A stretch of DNA of 64,000 nucleotides from the NCBI RefSeq assembly GCF_022539665.2, contig NC_081337.1:5928679-5992678 (forward strand), given 5' to 3'. This document shows, piece by piece, positions 24,642 through 37,147 of the stretch. Source of the stretch: Daphnia carinata (lineage: Eukaryota; Arthropoda; Branchiopoda; Diplostraca; Daphniidae). A model generated the notes under the pieces. The model had not been told where the DNA came from. It made no database searches and saw only the letters and a list, made by a program, of their open reading frames with translations. Made by a program: the position numbers and the translations under genes. Positions within the stretch are counted from its first letter, which is position 1; each line of letters opens with the position of its first letter.

Positions 24642-27600
24642 CGTTTCTTTCTGGGCAAATGATTTTGTTTGCGTGATGAAACCGATGGCGCAACAACGCG
24701 TGTTTCGATCCGTTTCTTTTCCCCGTACAAGTCCCGAATCCACACGCTGTTGATGCCACCCTCGGACGGGCAGTTCGCAGAAACAAGAAAACGGGCCGAA
24801 CACGGCCGTGATTTAGAAAACGCACCGTGTCGGATAAAAAAAAAACAACAACAAGAGGGACGAGCCTCTGGACAGATCGCAATCCTCCCCCCTTCCATCC
24901 TCCACCACCTACCCCTGGGCTGTGTACAGTTGAGACTGCCATCATCGGGAGCGTTATTTTGCGCGGCAAATGGCGTCGTAAACGAATAAAAAGCAGAGCT
25001 CGTAAACGAAAAATAAAAATCAAACGCAATAAAATGCGAAGGTGCTTGATGATGAGCTTACACGACACACACAACACAACGCGTCGCTTCGGGATAAATA
25101 AATACGTCTCCCATTCCCCTCCGCCTTTATCTGTGTGTGCCTGAGCACCTACCGAACGCTGTATAACAGCGGAGAGCGGCACACCATCCAAGCATCTTTG
25201 TCATCTTTAATTTCTTCATGTCACAAAAAGTCACAAACCGTCGGCAATAAAACGTCGCCATCGTCATCACATCGCTCCTTTCTTTTTCTTTCCTCTTCTT
25301 TTATCGACAGACGACTGCGTCAGTCTCCATTCCAAACCGATGAATCAGACAGGCAAAGGAAAACACAGTACCCCAGCGGTATCTAACATGGTCAGGTGCG
25401 TGAATAGACAAGAAGACAAGCAAACGTGAGGCACATTCAGCAACGCGGAGAAAGACCCCCAATGTAAAAAAAAAACAAAAAAAAAACAGACTGTCTAATA
25501 CGAAGAAGATTTCAATCTACACGATTATTCCCCCCCCCCCCCCCCTCTGGAAATAAATTTGCTTGTTGCTATTCAAGAGGTTAAGAGGAGGAGATGAGTC
25601 TTTTCTTTTTCTTTGGCTCGTGAGCGATTGCTGTCCGATTTTTTTTTTTTTTTTTTTGCTTTAATTTCTGATTTTTGTTTCTGTACGCTCAACTCTCGGA
25701 CGAGTCGAGACAGGTGAAAGAGTTTTTACCTGAGTGAGATTTACAACCGTTTCCTATGTAATTGGGTAATGCTACGCTTTGTGCTTTTATCCTTTTTTTC
25801 CTTTTTTTTTCTTCTTCATTCTATTCGTGTTCTTTTTTCTAACCCCCTCTTTTCGCCCCTTCAAGAGCAATTCTTGTAGCAACACACACAGACATCCTCC
25901 CCCCCATTCCAACAAAAAAAAAAAAAAGAAGTTTTTTGATCTTTTTATTCTTCAAAAAATAAAAACATCTTTTGAGAAAAATCTGGTTTTCATTTCCCAG
26001 GGCAGAGAATCAAAATATTCCAACATTTTTTTGTTCCCCCTCTAGTTTTCGTAGGAGGATAAGAGATTTAATTGATGGCGTCTGAGCGATCATGGACTAT
26101 GATATCGCTAGAAATTCAAAAGAAAAGAATAACACAATGCAATCGACGGAAAAAAAAAATTAGAATTAAAAAAAAAAAATACGAAAATGAAAAGCCATTC
26201 CAGAAAAGAGTTGAAAATTCCTGCCAGGATTTGCCCGCCACAAGTCCATCTCTCTGCTTCTCCCTTTACACCTTGATTCTTCCATAGCGTACCGGGCCTA
26301 TGGGGCTCAGTCTGAGCGCTCGGACCATCACCAGCACAGATGAGGTCCACTTCAAGTCGCCTTCTATTAAAAAGTTAATCCCTTTGAGGCCATGTGTCAA
26401 GATAGATAGCGTTTTGGAGATGAGTGGTGAGAGAAATGAGAGGGAACTTTGCAGCTTATCGTCAATTTGAGGTCAAACGGCAAGAGGGGAAAAAAAAAAA
26501 AAGACCAAACAAAGACCAAGGGATTAAACCAGCCATCCGCACCGGAATTTACCTAAACACTACCATAAACGACAGTTTTCATCTCTTCCATTTTTTTGTT
26601 TCTCAAGAAAGGATTTTCCGGTGCAAGAGATTTACTAAGAAACAAAAAAAAAACTGAAAGAAGATGAATACCATTATTTTTTTTTCTTTCCTATTGTGGT
26701 CATTTCTCAGCCAAAACAAACAGAAAAAGGTCATCCGTCCATCCGTCCCAAAATTCGCCTTTTCTTAAAGTCGACGATCACAAACAGAAGAAACAACAGC
26801 AGCTAGACGAGTCGAGACTCGGAAGCTGAGTGCTACAGATAAAGCAAAAGTTAAGATGTCCTTCCCTCCAAGACAAATAAAAGAAAAAAGGAAACATAAG
26901 ATTGAAATCAACTAACGGGCTCCCCAATTCTTCCGGTTGCTCAAGACAAAGACATGTTGACGTGAGCGATCGATCCGCATTGTCTTTTTCTTGGCTTATG
27001 CTACGCTCTTTTGTTCCTTTTGTTTTCCCTTTAAAGCTAATAGAAAATCTGAATCAACATTTCTTTTTTTTTTTTTTTAAAGTTCGCTTTCAAGAGTTAT
27101 TAAGGTGCAATAATATTCAGAAGATAATATTTTCCCCCGGTGTTCTTTAAACGATCAAAAAAAAAATATGTAAGATGTGCGCGCGATTGCGGGTTATTTA
27201 TCTTTGTAAACGACTCGGGATATTAAACGATTCAAACGGGCCAACAAACAAATGAAATGAGAAAGGACGCGGATGTACGATCATAATATTACACAAGAAG
27301 AAGAAGAAGAAAAAAAAAAAGAACAAGAAATATTATCTCTTTCTTATTCTTTGTCAGGTGAAGTTTACCTATGTGATTGCAGCCTGTCCTTGTGTGCGGT
27401 GAATATCACTCATTGCTGTCTGAGAGGCACACACACTGACGGCCTCAAAAAAAAAAAAAAAAAAAAAAAGAAAGAATCTTTTCCCAACCGTTTGTATGAC
27501 ATTCATCTATCAGCGCTTCACGATGGGGCCCCTTCAGTGCAATTAGAAGAGAAAGAACAACATTTCCCCCCCCCCTTTCTTTTCTATCTCTTCGATGCGT

Positions 27601-27711
27601 TCTGCTCCGATAGCATCACACACACACACACACATACACAAACAGCGGGAATATGCATCATCAGTTTGCCTTATCTCTTTCGCGTCGCTTAGTCTGTCGA
27701 GTTTATGTTAT

Positions 27712-27714
27712 CCC

Positions 27715-27751
<37 letters not shown>
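27712..27751. repeat. C11-T29 homopolymer junction
   Basis: Eleven C followed directly by 29 T. Adjacent dissimilar homopolymers like this recur in the window (for example T14-G14 near 42265-42292). Confidence 0.93.
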
Positions 27752-29499
27752 GATTTCTTTTAATATCACTCTTCCGCCGTTGCGCAACACTATGTAATCA
27801 ACGAAAGGCTCGATCGTGGGGGCTACCGAGCGTAAAGATGCTGCGTATCATTTCAGAAAAAAAAAAAAAAAAAAAAAAAAAGTGGGTAGACGCTTCCTTA
27901 GAAAGACATGCCCCAAACGCATTGAACATTGTGATTTTTTATTCCTCTCATTATCAAAAAATTTGTAGGAACCCAGATGATCGTGGGAAGAAAATTCTAT
28001 GCAGAATGCTGCAACAGCCGTGCCGATAGAAAATGCCCGAAAGCGGTCGACGTATCCGCATTTGATTTTTTTTTTTTTTCCAAAGAGAAATTAAAAAAAA
28101 AAAAAAAAAAGAAAAAAAGGTGGGTCCGTACACGGGGACGATCAGTCAATGTGTGAGAGGGGACGTACTCTATACTAGCGGTTGAGGGATAGCAGAAGAG
28201 TTCCAAAACCAGCAATTAGCGGGATTTTCTGAATTTTTTTTTTTTCTCTCTTCTTATCCTACCCCATTCGTTTTTCCCGCATGCAATGTGTTCCCCTACC
28301 CATGTACGCGCATTCCTTTTTATTTTTTTTGTTTGGTTACACCGCAGTACAACAACAACAACAGCAACAATGCAGACAGCACAGAACAAAACTCGTGTCT
28401 AATTGCACCTGGCGATTTGTCTTCTGACGCTGAGGGGAAAGGAAGACGCACAACAAAATGAGCAGAGAGGGCAATAACAAAAAGAAAGAAAAAATCTCAC
28501 CCACTGCTATTCGGCCATGAGAAACATGAGAAGTGTTTAAAGACGAAGAATAGAGCAAAAGCGCAGATTAGTAGTAGTTGTGAATTGCTCTTATGTATTA
28601 TTAGAGGTGCGTAGGCAGGAGAGAGAAGTATGTAGCCTATGAGAAAGGGTGGTGGTAAAACGAAAACGTTTATCGTCCTTTTTAAGCTATTGAGTCAGAG
28701 CGACATCTGTTGGCCTTCTTTACTTTGGTAGAAAAAAAAAATAAGAAAAGAAAAACAACAACAAAAAACTCCCTCAGATTGAGCGATTACCGGACATGCC
28801 CGCCCCGGCGATTCGGTCCTGGCCGCATTCTTTTCTTCTTAGATGCGTGTAAACGTTTTGGGCTATTTGGGAAAATAAAAAAAAAAAAAAGAAAGAAAAC
28901 GGATGGAGGAGAAGAACAAGTCCAAGAAAGAGCCCCACATTCGAAACACACTATTTCTTAAACAAGGCTTTCTTTTGTTTTGTGTTTTTTGCTTAAAAAT
29001 TCGAATCTAACGGTGTGAGCCATCTGTCGACAGCAGTGCGCACTCCTTTTGTGCTGTGTGTGTGTGTTGATTCTTCCTATTTTTTTTTTCTCCTCATCGT
29101 GGTAGAATATATATAATACGTTATGAAACATGTTAAGACCTGTCTATAATACGAAACCGTATTAATAACAGCGCGCCTCGGCACATTGAAAAAGAGAGGC
29201 GCCACTATCCAATCAACAATTACGCCGCCCCAAATACGTAATAGGAGCATTGCGTTCTACAACAGTAATCAATTTCTTTTTTTTTTTTTTTGCTCCCGTG
29301 GCTTCATTACCAAACGTGGCAGGCCTTTTTTTTTTTTTTTTTTTAAATCGCTTCAGTACTGAGATTAACCGACTCCATTGAACCAATTTCACAACAACCC
29401 CCCCGCCCCCGCCCCCCCCCCCTCCTGTCTGTTGCTAACATTGCGCCGGCTCCCGTTTTGGATTTAAAAATAAAGAATGTCGGTTGCCTCGTTTCTTAC

Positions 29500-29582
29500 C
29501 TGTGGTGTCCCCCGCCCGATTCTAAACGCACCTCAATTCACGACACGGCAAGTAGAATGGAAAATGGTGTATGGTTACTTAC
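29500..29582 (-). other. Candidate RS-exon B (83 nt, non-coding)
   Basis: The segment begins GTAAGTAACC and ends CACCACAG before donor GTAAGA. CAG|GTAAGA is the best-scoring exon-end donor of the three by eye. Internal blocks shared with A are CCATTT, TACTTGCCG, TTGAGGTGC and TTTAG. Those shared with C are the GTCGTG/GTCGTC area and CCAC.AG at the 3' end. Two frames are closed by the TAAs of GTAAGTAA and the third by a TGA in TCGTGA. It is therefore not a coding exon, and any inclusion should trigger nonsense-mediated decay if it occurs within a coding transcript. Confidence 0.6.
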
Positions 29583-29619
29583 CTAGAAAAAAAGAAAAAA
29601 GAAAAACGTGACATTAGTA
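29577..29619 (-). promoter_or_regulatory. Ratchet point B
   Basis: Minus strand: TTTACTAATG with branch A at 29614, then about 25 nt of T/C, then CTAG at 29583 fused to GTAAGTAA (29582 downward). The branch-to-AG distance is 31 nt. This is the cleanest pyrimidine tract of the three copies (only C and T after the ACG near 29607). The sequence around the branch (CATGTTTACTAATGTC) is nearly the same as in copy A (CATGTTTATTAATGTT), so conservation extends to the upstream side of the acceptor. Confidence 0.73.
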
Positions 29620-32025
29620 AACATGAATTTTATAATTGAGATTAAACGAATAAATGATGCAAATACAAGATTAGAAAAAAAAAAAAAACAAAAAAATGTT
29701 TAGTCAATGATTTGAAAGTTAAAGGTAGTGCCAGTTTTTTTTTCTTTTTTTTCTTGCGGTTATTAGCCGAGTTCCAGAGATCCGGTCAGCTGGCCTTTTA
29801 AAAAAAAAATTTTGGTACAACATTCTTATCTTCCGTTTCTTTCTATTTTTGGGACTTTGGCCCCATTCGCGGTATATTGGAATTTCACGGCAAAGAAAAA
29901 AGAAAAAAAAAAGGTCAATTGTTATCAAATACATTGGTCTGCCTTTCTTCCATCGTGAGAGATCTATCCAGTTTAAACTCAATAGATGAAGCAAAAGAAG
30001 AAAAAAATGCGAGGATGAAAAGAAAGAAATAATAAAAAAAAAAGAAAAGAAAGGAAGAGAGAGAATACTATTGTGACGGTGATCTCTTTATGTTCTCGCT
30101 TATCGACTCCGCTCAAAGAGTCAATGAATGAACTGGCTCTCACTCGACTAGTCACTCGATAATGGTCGCGACGAAAATCAACCAGCCACGGAACCCTCGA
30201 CACTTTTTTGTATGTGTGTGTACGTTCCATTTTCTATCGCAACTCTCGGTACAAAAGTACAGCATACATTCAATAAAAGGAAATACACGCCCAGCTGTCT
30301 CAGCAAGTTAGACAGTCAATTCGATCGATATCTTTCTAGAAAAAAAAAAAAAAAAAAACGCTTTTTGAGTGCGTGTGACGAAAAGGCGCATTTTTTTTTT
30401 TTTATTCAGGGGGTAACTCCCTACCGCCATTTTCGTCGTGGACTTCATTGAATATCCTCCTTCTTTCTATAGATATAAGGCAAAAAAAAAAAAAAAAAAA
30501 AAAATTGTTCCCAGAATAGAAGCACCAAAAAAAGAATGAAGAAGCGAAAGGAAGACGCATTGTTGGGGCACCACCTGGTGATCAGACAGAATGGACCCGA
30601 GTTGCTATAAGGAGAGAGACCGAGACCGTCACGCGAATTTCAACCTCATGAATGAACTTGATTGAACTCGATCGACCGTTCCCAAGTTTCTTTTTTTTTT
30701 CCCGCTTTAGTCCAGCCTAACGTGTCTAGGATGTGCGTACGTCTGGTTAAAAAAATAAAATAAAATAAAACTAACGTTTTGGCAATGGAGGCCAATGAAT
30801 CTAATTGCCGCAAGTCTGCCTTTTTTCTTTGTTATTGCATCTTTCGTTTCATTTTCTCCAAATGGTTTCAGAGCAAACAAGCAGAGGTAAAGAGAAAAAT
30901 AAGAAATAAGGAGGAGGATCTGTGTTATAGGGGAGGACGAATGAGCGCATAAAAAAAAAAAAAAAAAAGAAAGAAAAACGAAGAAGATATAACTGGGAGA
31001 ATTTTACGACTGCGAACAGAGCGCTTAGGCCAGTCGGCCCATCCGAGTGTGCGACGACGGTTTCGGACACGGCTTCGAGGCATCAGAGAGTGAGTTCCTG
31101 TTCCCAAAAGGACGGCCATTAAACACAAAGAATAGGAAAAAGAAAAAAAAAAAAATGGAGGCTTGCACAAATGCAATAAAGGACTTGATTATTCAAACGA
31201 AGGTAACAAAAAAGAAGAACGAAAAGGGTTCAAACTTTAGCAACAAATAAATCTTATTTCGTTGAACAAAAAGACGAGGATCCCGATCCTTGTACACAAT
31301 CAACTTGCTAGAAAAAAAAAAAATAAAATAAACGAAAATGGGAAGTTTAATTTTTTTTTTCCCCGTCCTAATAACCATCTTAACAACAACAACAAAAATT
31401 ATTATCAACAGTTACGTAGTAGGGGAAAAAAAAAATTAAAATGGGTTGTCTGGCTTCTGGTGTTTATCGTCTATGCCTGTATCCCATTGGTTCGTTAAAG
31501 GAACATTTTCTTGAAATGCGGATCCAATGCGGAGCAACAATTATCCAGAAGTTCTTCATAGTCTGATCGTAAAAGCTAATCAAATCTTTGTGGTTTTTCT
31601 CTCTTCTGAGAAACTGGCCGAAAAAGAAAAAAAAAGTAAATAACAACAAAGTTTAGAAAAAAAAAAAAAAAAAAAAGAAGGAGAAGAAAGAGACGGGCAA
31701 AGTCGAACGGGTAATGGAACGGCGATGCGCCGTGCGGTAGATTAATCACAAATAATACACCGCCTTTAATCTGTTCGGCTGATCGAAAACGACGTAGTAG
31801 AAACCAGCCAAAATGGCTAAAAAAAAAAAAAAATAAAATAAATAAATAAATAAATGAAAAATATATTTAAAGAAAAAAATAGACGAAAGAATATTGAAGG
31901 TCGAAAATATCTGAAAGCATATGTACAACATTAGCATAGACCGTGCCGTGCAAGACTGCGGGTGATGCTGCTGGCATCGTTTGCAAGTGAATGAGGTGAA
32001 GCTACACACACATGTAGATATATAT

Positions 32026-32046
32026 ATATGTATACGGTATACATAT
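32026..32046. repeat. 21-base inverted repeat in AT-rich microsatellite
   Basis: ATATGTATAC, one central G, then GTATACATAT: a perfect 10-bp palindrome with a single-base centre, preceded by an AT tract and followed by AAT repeats (32051-32070). It would form a cruciform or hairpin and is probably a microsatellite by-product. Confidence 0.85.
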
Positions 32047-32212
32047 GTATATAATAATAATAATAATAATCAGCCGGAACCTTAAAGCCACATCTTTTGC
32101 TTAAATTCTTGATATTCATTTTTCGCCTCTAATATTAAATGGAATGTGAGACCAAACTCTCGGCATTTTTCGAAGCTCAGAAAGAAAGACGAAGAGGGAG
32201 AGAGATAAGTTG

Positions 32213-32236
32213 GTGTGTGTGTGTGTGTGTGTGTGT
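32213..32236. repeat. (GT)n microsatellite
   Basis: About twelve GT units before TACGTTC. Confidence 0.93.
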
Positions 32237-32374
32237 ACGTTCATAGGGAGACCCTGTGCAACCATTGTAAATTGTCGGTGCATTGACAGTTATAGCTGCA
32301 CTGGCACCTCTTCTTCTTCTCCTTTTCCTACCACCCTCTTTGATGTCTCCTCCACTCTGGCCAGTTTTCTTTTC

Positions 32375-32407
<33 letters not shown>

Positions 32408-32941
32408 GCCTATAACTCCTTTCTCATTCAACCTGCACGGCGTTATGTCCGGCTTGCGCTTGTGGTTCGAGCCCAGTCTCCTCCTCTTTTTTCTTTTCCT
32501 TATTTTCCCAGACTTTATACAAACGATGCTCGCATGGCTTTTTTTCTTTTCTTTTTTCTTCGATTAACTTCGGCACACAGAGCAATAGACGTGTATGGAA
32601 GACTCTTGGCAGCCAATGTCTGCCTGCTGCTGCTGTCAGCGGCATGGAATGTATCGGTTCTTTGAAGGTCCTACGTAGCAGACGGCGGTAGTTGGTCCCG
32701 ACCGTACACTACCATATATACACCGGGAGTTTTTTGTTTTTTTTCGGGCTCTAGTCACGGAGTGCTACGCAACAATAACAGCTATTACCGGACGTCAAAA
32801 GGCAAGAGAACAGCACGGCCCGAAGAAGTAGGAAAAAAAGAAAAACAAGAAGAGGAAAGGTGAAAATAATGAAATGAAAACGGGCGTGAAAACAGAGGTT
32901 GCCTTAACATCTCAGAAAAGAAAAAAAAAAAAAAAGCCCAA

Positions 32942-32964
32942 GTAATAATAATAATAATAATAAT
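32942..32964. repeat. (AAT)n microsatellite
   Basis: Seven or more TAA units after AAGCCCAAG, ending at TGATAAC. Confidence 0.9.
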
Positions 32965-33398
32965 GATAACAATAAAAGACGAGAAAAACCAAATAACAAT
33001 CAGAAACCGTCTAACGGATTCTGTTTCCGAGACGAAAAAGGAAACAGAAAAAAGAAAACCCGTGTGGAGATAATTAACGGGAAAATGAAAACGACATGCA
33101 TAACACGACAAGTAAAAAAAAAAAAAAAAAAAAAAAAAGGGGGGCTAGCAGCAAGGCAGCGTGTCGTGTAATCTCACGAGAAAAGAGTGCGTGAGATCAC
33201 GACCTGGATATAAACAAAACAACAAAAAAAAACAAAAAAAAAAAAAAACGCGCGTGTACGGAGCCTAACGCAGTGGCTCCAATCCAATCTTCTCGTAAAC
33301 GTAAGTACCGCTAACAAAAGACCGCTGACAAACTGACGCAACCGACCAATATCGTGCCGTTCGCTTTTTTTTTTTTTTAAGACACTGTCTGTCTTTAT

Positions 33399-33425
33399 GT
33401 GTGTGTGTGTGTGTGTGTGTGTGTG
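33399..33425. repeat. (GT)n microsatellite
   Basis: About thirteen GT units, about 90 bases downstream of an isolated donor-like AAC|GTAAGTACC at 33300 on the plus strand. Confidence 0.93.
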
Positions 33426-34077
33426 ATGGTCACAGGTAAATGCGCGGAGGGGAAAAAACTATGGCGCGGTACACTCATTTATCTCTCCAGATTTTTTTGT
33501 TTTGTTTTATTTTAGAAATAAAACGACCGGCACGGGCGCAACGTCGCCTGAAATTTTCCTTTTATTTTTTATTTTTTTTTCTTCTGAAAGAGATTAGCGT
33601 ACCGTCGTTTGTCTTTTGAAAAAGGGAAAATAACATTGGTGAATGATTCGTGTTTGACCTGGCGCCCTTTCAGCCTCTCATCGGGCACGTCATCGCCTCC
33701 ATTTTTGCCCTTGACAAACGCAGGCAAAGAACGAAAATAAAATAAAAAAAAATAAAATTCTTCTACAGAAAACAAAAAAGGAACCAAAAATTTGAATTAT
33801 TACGCGCCTTTGCTTCAATAACGATTATTGCGGTCCCAGGCTGGCAGAGAAGAACGAACATTGTTCTTTTTCCCATCGGTCGCATCGACATCGGACCAAG
33901 CGCTCGCTCATGGGGGAATCAAGTTAAATTTCAACGCGTACGCTACGATGAAGGAATAAAGAAATTCTTTCCTCTTTTTTTTTTTTTCTTCTTCTTTTGA
34001 TAGCAACAAAATAAGTGTCTGTGAGTCATAAAAAGTAAGCGAGGGGAAAACCATCGGTCGACCATCATCCATGTCGC

Positions 34078-34091
34078 CCGCGCGCGCGCGC
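34078..34091. repeat. (CG)n patch
   Basis: Seven uninterrupted CG dinucleotides. It is a strong alternating purine-pyrimidine (Z-DNA-type) tract and direct evidence that CpG is not strongly depleted here. Confidence 0.9.
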
Positions 34092-34483
34092 CATCCAATA
34101 CCCGTTCTTCTTCTTCTTCTTTTTTTGTTTAAAGAATGCAAGCTAGCACAGTCACTCTCAAAGCATTCGGTCGACGTGTAACGCTTGGGCGTAAGAATTA
34201 AAAATATTCCCCCCCCCCCCAAAAAAAAAAAAGAATATAATAAAAAAAAAAAAAATAGAAGAAATAAGAATTAAGAATCCCATCCCGTGTTTTGTAAGAG
34301 GAGAAAGAAAGGAAACGATAGATTATAGGAAAAACGTTCAATTTAAAATGATATCAGACTCTTTTTTTTTTTTTTCTTATCTAACATTTAAAAAAAAAAA
34401 AAAAGGCGAAGGAGGGGTATAAGGTGTCGATGAAGAATGTGCCCGGTAATGGCATCAGCAAAAGCTGCCGTTGCATACAGTCG

Positions 34484-34505
34484 GGTTGTCTCTCTCTCTT
34501 TTTCT

Positions 34506-34541
<36 letters not shown>

Positions 34542-34544
34542 ACC
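34484..34544. repeat. CT/GA fold-back with 16-bp perfect stem
   Basis: The left arm GGTTGTCTCTCTCTCT (34484-34499) is the exact reverse complement of the right arm at 34529-34544. The 29-base centre contains CTCTCAGAGAG, which can extend pairing in register. The unique GGTTGTC/GACAACC ends show the symmetry is not just the dinucleotide repeat. No known miRNA sequence is present. Confidence 0.88.
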
Positions 34545-34764
34545 ACTGTGTGCCGTACACAGCAGCATCCGGATACATTCTAAGAGGTGGATAAAAGAAA
34601 AAGAGAAAAGAACACGAAAGAGAATAAAGAAAAGGAAAAGAGGCGGCGGCGGAATCGTATTTCAAGAATCTTTCGTGCACTACACACTCGGTCCTGCGGC
34701 ATAATAATGTATAATCGAGATTCACGAAAAAGCACGAGAGACTCCCTCCCTACCTTTTCTTTCT

Positions 34765-34795
<31 letters not shown>

Positions 34796-35116
34796 CATGA
34801 AACGGGTCATGACGGGTTAACCGCCTTCACTTAACTCTCTTTTCTTTTCATTCTTTCTTCGGTCTCTGTTCTTTTTTTTTTTTTTTTTTTTCTTCTTTCT
34901 TTCTTTGTCCAGGGGAAAAACGGCGTTCCCACCCACTATCCATTTTTGTTTTTCTTCTTCTTCTTCTTGTTTTGTGCACACGGGCACGCCGCGTCTCGTT
35001 ACATGGCGATTTTCTCGCTCCGTTCCGCATTTCATGCATCCTACATTCTCCCCCGCCTTCTTTGCATATTTTCTCATTCGGCCGAGCGTCTAAAAAAAAA
35101 GTTTCATTTGCAATTG

Positions 35117-35117
<1 letters not shown>

Positions 35118-35172
<55 letters not shown>
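35118..35172. repeat. Long (CA)n microsatellite, about 55 bases
   Basis: About 27 uninterrupted CA units between TTGCAATTGAA and GAGGCG. The longest pure dinucleotide tract in the window apart from the CT tract at 40.75 kb. Confidence 0.97.
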
Positions 35173-35175
<3 letters not shown>

Positions 35176-37116
35176 GCGTACACACACGACAAAGAAACGA
35201 CAAGGATGGCGTCCGCAGCGACAACGCACGACGCTCCCCTCTCAACTTGCGTTCATAATTCTCCACATTTTTTTTTTGTTTTCTTTTTTCATGTTATATG
35301 GCGGACTCACTGACGTGCCCGTTTTCAAAAGGTAAAAATGCTAAAACAAGAAAAGAAAAAGAGAAAAGTTTCGTCCTTTTTTTTTTTCTTTTCCTTTCCG
35401 GGGCGTCACGCGCGCGAGATGCTTAAAAACGATCGGCGTTTCTCATTGCGTGATAATCGCGATGATATGTTTACGACCCGTGGATGCGAAGGCCCAGCCC
35501 AGCAGAAGAGCGGCCAAAAAGGGTCAGCGGTCCCTTCGATTGCAGGACAGGAATTCCCGTTGGAAGAAAAAAAAATAAAAATAAAAAAATGTCAACAGCA
35601 GAACAGACCCAGAGATGGCAGCACGGGATTGACGCGAATTTCAGACGGACCCCTCGTGTGCCGAGCACGACCAAACACACGAAACTCACGACCGATAACG
35701 AAAAAATTTATTTATAGGCACAGTACGTAAATTTGACCTCGGTTAAAAGTCTACGACAACAATCAATGGCATTCCCGACCTCTTCCATCTTCCAAATTTT
35801 GTGTTCCAGCGCAATCCACAGAAATTCCAGAAATAGTCTGAGAAAATCATGGGACATTTTTTTTTTTTTTTGTCCAACCAAATCAGGGTGGCTTTTTCTT
35901 TCTTTATCTTTATTTGATTTTTATTACGCATTCTTTTTTTCTTTTCTTAACCACGACGGGGGCATGGGAGCAAGGTGTGATGCAAAGGGACCAGAAGGGT
36001 CTCTTCGCTGTTTCTCTTAAGGCTCACTTCCCCCCCGCTTGAATGCGCTGTCTCGACCGATCGTCGATTTTTATCTCGGCCGAGGTGTGAACTCTGGGGG
36101 GGCGGAAAAAAGAAAAACGATAAAGGTCAACGAGATTCACGGACGGACTTGGGGGTCAAACTGGTTGTAAAAAGAAATGCGAGAAAACGAATCCACTGAG
36201 AAAGAAAAAAAAGGCCTTTCTACAATAAGATGCCAGGGGAATGGAATTCAGCCATCGACGTAACACCGGAACGGTTCGTCATCCTCATCGTCGCTCTTTT
36301 TTTTTTCTCTCAATTTCTCCGAGATTTTTTCATTAATCAAGTAAAATTTACTTCATTATTGATCATCAAAATGGAAATGCCTTTCGTTGCTTGGTCATCG
36401 TGTACCCCACAAAACAAAAACAAAAACAACAACAAGAAACAAGTCGAACTTGAAAAATAAGAATGTGACCATGAATATTTGACAGGCGGTCCCGTTGGCT
36501 CGTTTCGATTTGTCAGACGATTGTGTGCGTGCGATTCGCCCGGAGACAGGAGGAAAAAGGCGAAAGGAAAAGAGGATGGGGGGGGGGGGGGAACCAAGGT
36601 GGCCACCCACCAATCCTCCCTTTTGGAATTGCGTAGCGCTTCCTTGCAACCTCCCCATTAACCCACCCATTCGTTCACCGAAAAATCAAGAGACGAGAGA
36701 CAGACAGCGATGGAGATGGAGGAGAAAGAAAAAAAAAAAAAAGAAAATCTATATTCGTTTTCTTTTCTTTTTTTTTTTTTTTTCTTAGTGGGGGGAGGGC
36801 GACCCGCCCCGTTAAAGCCGTGAGCGTGACAAGTTCAATCGCATCTCTTCCTGACAGCATCACACATTCCTCCTCTTTCGTCGGTTGTGGCGCAACCAGA
36901 CGGAAGAAAAAAACAAAAAAAAAAACAAGAAACAAAACAAACTAAAACGCAGTCTACACCATAGTTGACTACCTGCTAATTAAAAATCTAGACAGAGCGG
37001 ATTATAACCGAAAGAGAAAGAAATGAAAACAAGCAACAAATAAAACAAATCTCCTTGAAAACAAAAACACACCCAAAACTAATTTTAAACGGCCTTTTTA
37101 CATTCATAGGCGGGGA

Positions 37117-37147
<31 letters not shown>

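Larger units (their letters stand above)
18601..29197. other. Non-coding low-complexity segment
   Basis: No gene seen. The first 800 bases are unusually poor in homopolymers. Further on: A24-type run near 20541-20564, AAT repeat then T23 at 20816-20867, A30 at 21855-21884, CT at 22381-22402, GA at 22710-22737, AAAT near 23030-23062, C14 near 23859-23872, CT at 24620-24641, C16 near 25530-25545 and a C11-T29 junction at 27712-27751. The 224-codon minus frame at 24517-25191 has no recognisable domain. Confidence 0.8.
29198..29640 (-). repeat. Element B: second copy of the splice-module repeat
   Basis: The order of parts matches element A: TACTAAT branch motif (29613-29619), pyrimidine tract, AG|GTAAGTAA at 29583/29582, an 83-nt segment, donor CAG|GTAAGA at 29500/29499, then the conserved downstream block GGAGCCGGCGC, GAAGCCACGGGAG, AATTGATTAC (29265-29274), GCTCCTATTACG, GGCGTAATTGTTGATT and ATAGTGGCGCC at the far edge. 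Compared with A it carries three low-complexity insertions: a C-rich run at 29398-29423 (G-rich on the minus strand), a T-run near 29325-29344 and another near 29276-29291. The extra length is mostly these runs, so homopolymers have expanded inside an otherwise retained scaffold. Confidence 0.8.

Noticed and set aside
24517-25191. 224-codon minus-strand open frame
   Set aside because: It is overlapped by several other frames, with a poly-Gly/Trp patch and a CT-repeat-derived Arg-Glu run; no recognisable family.
32463-32474. GGTTCGAGCCC, a B-box-like motif
   Set aside because: No A box 30-60 bases upstream and no acceptor stem pairing; no cloverleaf can be drawn.
33298-33308. Isolated donor-like AAC|GTAAGTACC on the plus strand
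   Set aside because: Weak exon-side match, no coding frame or acceptor upstream, and orientation opposite to the three ratchet modules.
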